A DNA stretch of 64,000 nt from positions 248,001-312,000 of the forward strand of contig NW_027478922.1 of assembly GCF_051014685.1 (NCBI RefSeq), written 5' to 3'. Within the stretch, counting starts at the first letter, position 1. The number at the start of each line of letters is the position of its first letter. Under the pieces are notes generated by a model. That model did not search any database. It had not been told where the DNA came from and saw nothing but the letters and a program-made list of their open reading frames with translations. Source of the DNA: Ptiloglossa arizonensis. Its lineage: Eukaryota; Arthropoda; Insecta; Hymenoptera; Colletidae. The position numbers and the translations under genes were made by a program. Positions 62,079 through 64,000 of the stretch are shown here, in pieces.

Positions 62079-63999
62079 AACGGTATGCGCACTCATCCCC
62101 TAGGCCGTTCTAGTTAATCGTTTCGAGCATCAGAACTGCGAAAATTTGAGTTTCTCAAGCGTTTCTCACTTCCAAACTGCCATATCTCGCGAACGGATTG
62201 ACCAATCCGCAAAATTTCTGATGCATCTGAAAGTAGAAACTCGCCCGATTACAACGGTATGCGTACTTTTCCCCTATGCCGTTCTAGTTATTCGTTTCGA
62301 CCATCAGAACTGCAAAAATTTTGAGTTTCTCAAGAGTTTCTTACTTCCAAACTGCCATATCTCGCGAACAGATTGACCAATCCGCAAAATTTCTGTTGCA
62401 TCTGAAAGTAGAAACTCGTCCGATTACAACGGTATGCGTACTTTTCCCCTAGGCAGTTCTAGTTAATCGTTTCGAGCATCAGAACTGCGAAAATTTTGAG
62501 TTTCTCAAGCGTTTCTTAGCTCCAAACTGCCATATCTCGCGAACGGATTGACCACTCCGCAAAATTTCTGTTGCATCTGAAAGTAGAAACTCGCCCGATT
62601 ACAACGGTATGCGTACTTTTCCCCTAGGCCGTTCTAGTTATTCGTTTCGAGCATCAGAACTGCAAAAATTTTGAGTTTCTCAAGCGTTTCTTACTTCCAA
62701 ACTGCCATATCTCGCGAACGGATTGACTAATCCGCAAAATTTCTGTTGCATCTGAAAGTAGAAACTCGCCCGATTACAACGGTGTGCGTACTTTTCCCCT
62801 AGGCCGTTCTAGTTAATCGTTTCGAGCATCAGAACTGCGAAAATTTGAGTTTCTCAAGCGTTTCTCACTTCCAAACTGCCATATCTCGCGAACGGATTGA
62901 CCAATCCGCAAAATTTCTGATGCATCTGAAAGTAGAAACTCGTCCGATTACAACGGTATGCGTACTTTTCCCCTAGGCCGTTCTGGTTATTCGTTTCGAG
63001 CATCAGAACTGTGATAATTTTGAGTTTCTCAACCGTTTCTTACCTCCAAACTGCCATATCTCGCGAACGGATTGACCAACCCGCAAAATTTCTGTTGCAT
63101 CTGAAAGTAGAAAGTCGCCCGATTACAACGGTATGCGTACTTTTCCCCTAGACCGTTCTAGTTATGCTTGTCGAGCATCAGAACTGCGAAAATTTTGAGT
63201 TTCTCAAGCGTTTCTTACCTCCAAACTGCCATATCTCGCGAACGGATTGACTAATCCGCAAAATTTCTGTTGCATCTGAAAGTAGAAGCTCGCCCGATTA
63301 CAACGGTATGCGCACTCATCCCCTAGGCAGTTCTAGTTAATCGTTTCGAGCATCAGAACTGCGAAAATTTGAGTTTCTCAAGCGTTTCTCACTTCCAAAC
63401 TGCCATATCTCGCGAACGGATTGACCAATCCGCAAAATTTCTGATGCATCTGAAAGTAGAAACTCGCCCGAATACAACGGTATGCGTACTTTTCCCCTAG
63501 GCCGTTCTGGTTATTCGTTTCGAGCATCAGAACTGTGATAATTTTGAGTTTCTCAACCGTTTCTTACCTCCAAACTGCCATATCTCGCGAACGGATTGAC
63601 CAATCCGCAAAATTTCTGTTGCATCTGAAAGTAGAAACTCGCCCGATTACAACGGTATGCGTACTTTTCCCCTAGGCTGTTCTAGTTATTCGTTTCGAGC
63701 ATCAGAACTGCGAAAATGTTGAGTTTCTCAAGCGTTTCTTACCTCCAAACTGCCATATCTCGCGAATGGATTGACCAATCCGCAAAATTTCTGTTGCATC
63801 TGAAAGTAGAAACTCGCCCGATTACAACGGTATGCGCACTCATCCCCTAGGCAGTTCTAGTTAATCGTTTCGAGCATCAGAACTGCGAAAATTTGAGTTT
63901 CTCAAGCGTTTCTCACTTCCAAACTGCCATATCTCGCGAACGGATTGACCAATCCGCAAAATTTCTGATGCATCTGAAAGTAGAAACTCGCCCGATTAC
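62079..63999. repeat. Start of next CACTC-headed unit, 11 monomers
   Basis: The order is CACTC (GGCCG), the TATGCCG/GACCATC copy, CAG, CAAAA, then the 7-mer from 62778. It follows 57883-59978 but lacks the second CAG and the ACAGCGG and ACTGCAATATC private variants. The window ends one base into the following monomer. Confidence 0.88.
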
Positions 64000-64000
64000 A

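Larger units (their letters stand above)
1..64000. repeat. Satellite DNA array, 175-bp monomer, 366 tandem copies
   Basis: Head-to-tail copies of one monomer fill the window in a single orientation. Landmarks present in nearly every copy are AACGGTATGCG (positions 1-11), CCTAGG (21-26), TTCGAGCATCAGAACT (44-59), AAAATTTT (63-70), TCGCGA (110-115), CAATCCGCAAAATTT (126-140) and CTCGCCCGATTAC (163-175). Monomer starts at 1, 10676, 20644, 35515, 50550 and 63826 fit 175 bp per copy once the observed indels are subtracted: 365 copies precede 63826. The array runs off both ends. A nucleosome-sized monomer, high copy identity and higher-order blocks are typical of (peri)centromeric satellites. That location is an inference, because the sequence itself carries no chromosome context. 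The family and taxon are not recognised. Confidence 0.98.

Noticed and set aside
1..64000. Small open reading frames of 62-99 codons on both strands
   Set aside because: They recur at monomer or unit spacing, overlap in several frames, contain only translated satellite sequence, and change with every subtype substitution. No start context, codon bias or protein domain supports any of them.
1..64000. CRISPR array
   Set aside because: The repeats are contiguous 175-bp copies without unique spacers, and no cas genes are present.
1..64000. CENP-B box
   Set aside because: I looked for the mammalian pattern TTCG-N4-A-N2-CGGG. The nearest match, TTCGTTTCGAGCATC, lacks the required A and CGGG, and I saw no better match on either strand.
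1..64000. Telomere repeats, rDNA, tRNA or transposon fragments
   Set aside because: Following monomer to monomer leaves no sequence unaccounted for in which such elements could sit.
1..64000. Naming the host species or satellite family
   Set aside because: I do not recognise the monomer with confidence. A database search with the consensus would decide; none was possible here.

Overview
The whole window is one tandem satellite DNA array. It consists of 366 complete, head-to-tail copies of a monomer of about 175 bp, plus one base of the next copy. I see no gene, RNA gene, transposable element, inversion or unique spacer. Taking each monomer from the AACGG that follows GATTAC, the monomer starts can be followed from base 1 to base 63999. 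Every departure from 175 bp is accounted for. About 46 departures are a recurrent 1-bp deletion carried by two monomer subtypes. Three others are isolated deletions (near 25386, 42278 and 49868). The rest are a cluster of 18 single-base indels between 53.4 and 57.8 kb. This organisation is eukaryotic and typical of centromeric or pericentromeric heterochromatin. I do not recognise the satellite family and cannot name the taxon. The consensus is about 44% G+C and has 13 CpG sites per 175 bp (observed/expected about 1.6 by hand count), which argues against long-term heavy CpG methylation.

Monomers fall into diagnostic subtypes, tagged here by short motifs. CAG type: GGCAGTTCT, TTAATCG, usually AGCTCC and CCACTCC. 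TCCG type: usually begins AACTG, with GTCCGTTCT. CTG type: GGCTGTTCT with AAAATGTTG. CACTC type: GCGCACTCATCC, 174 bp, usually with GATGCATC. CAAAA type: GGCCG with ACTGCAAAAA. CTGG type: CGTTCTGG with CTGTGATAA or CTGTGAAAA and CTCAACCG. ACCG type: AGACCGTTCT with TTATGCTTG. TCG type: AGGTCGTTCT, TTCTAACC. GTT type: GGCCG, AAAATGTTG, ATTTCGCGAATGG. TGTG type: GGTGTGCG. TAC type: GGTGTACG with AACTTCG. CCCC type: CTTTCCCCCTAGG with AATGGTGTG. ATTGC type: preceded by GATTGCAACGG, with TTCTGGATA.

Layout. 1-6825: a 12/13-monomer higher-order repeat (HOR). 6826-10675: an 8-monomer HOR and a transition. 10676-20643: units headed by the CACTC subtype, including a 1573-bp 9-mer. 20644-35514: very long units (24-mer and 20-mer), then a 12-mer. 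35515-44433: related long units with a new CACTC sub-variant. 44434-63999: a zone built from ACCG, TGTG, ATTGC, CTGG and CACTC monomers. Within this last zone, 53171-57882 and 57883-62078 are near-duplicates sharing private variants.

Block boundaries are my convention, mostly placed at CACTC monomers; the monomer count does not depend on them. Short open frames of up to 99 codons exist only because the satellite is read in rotating frames (175 = 3 x 58 + 1), and I annotate none as genes. The most useful observations are the nested, mosaic amplification history, three dyad elements per monomer, and a block whose indel pattern looks like unpolished sequence or a false duplication.
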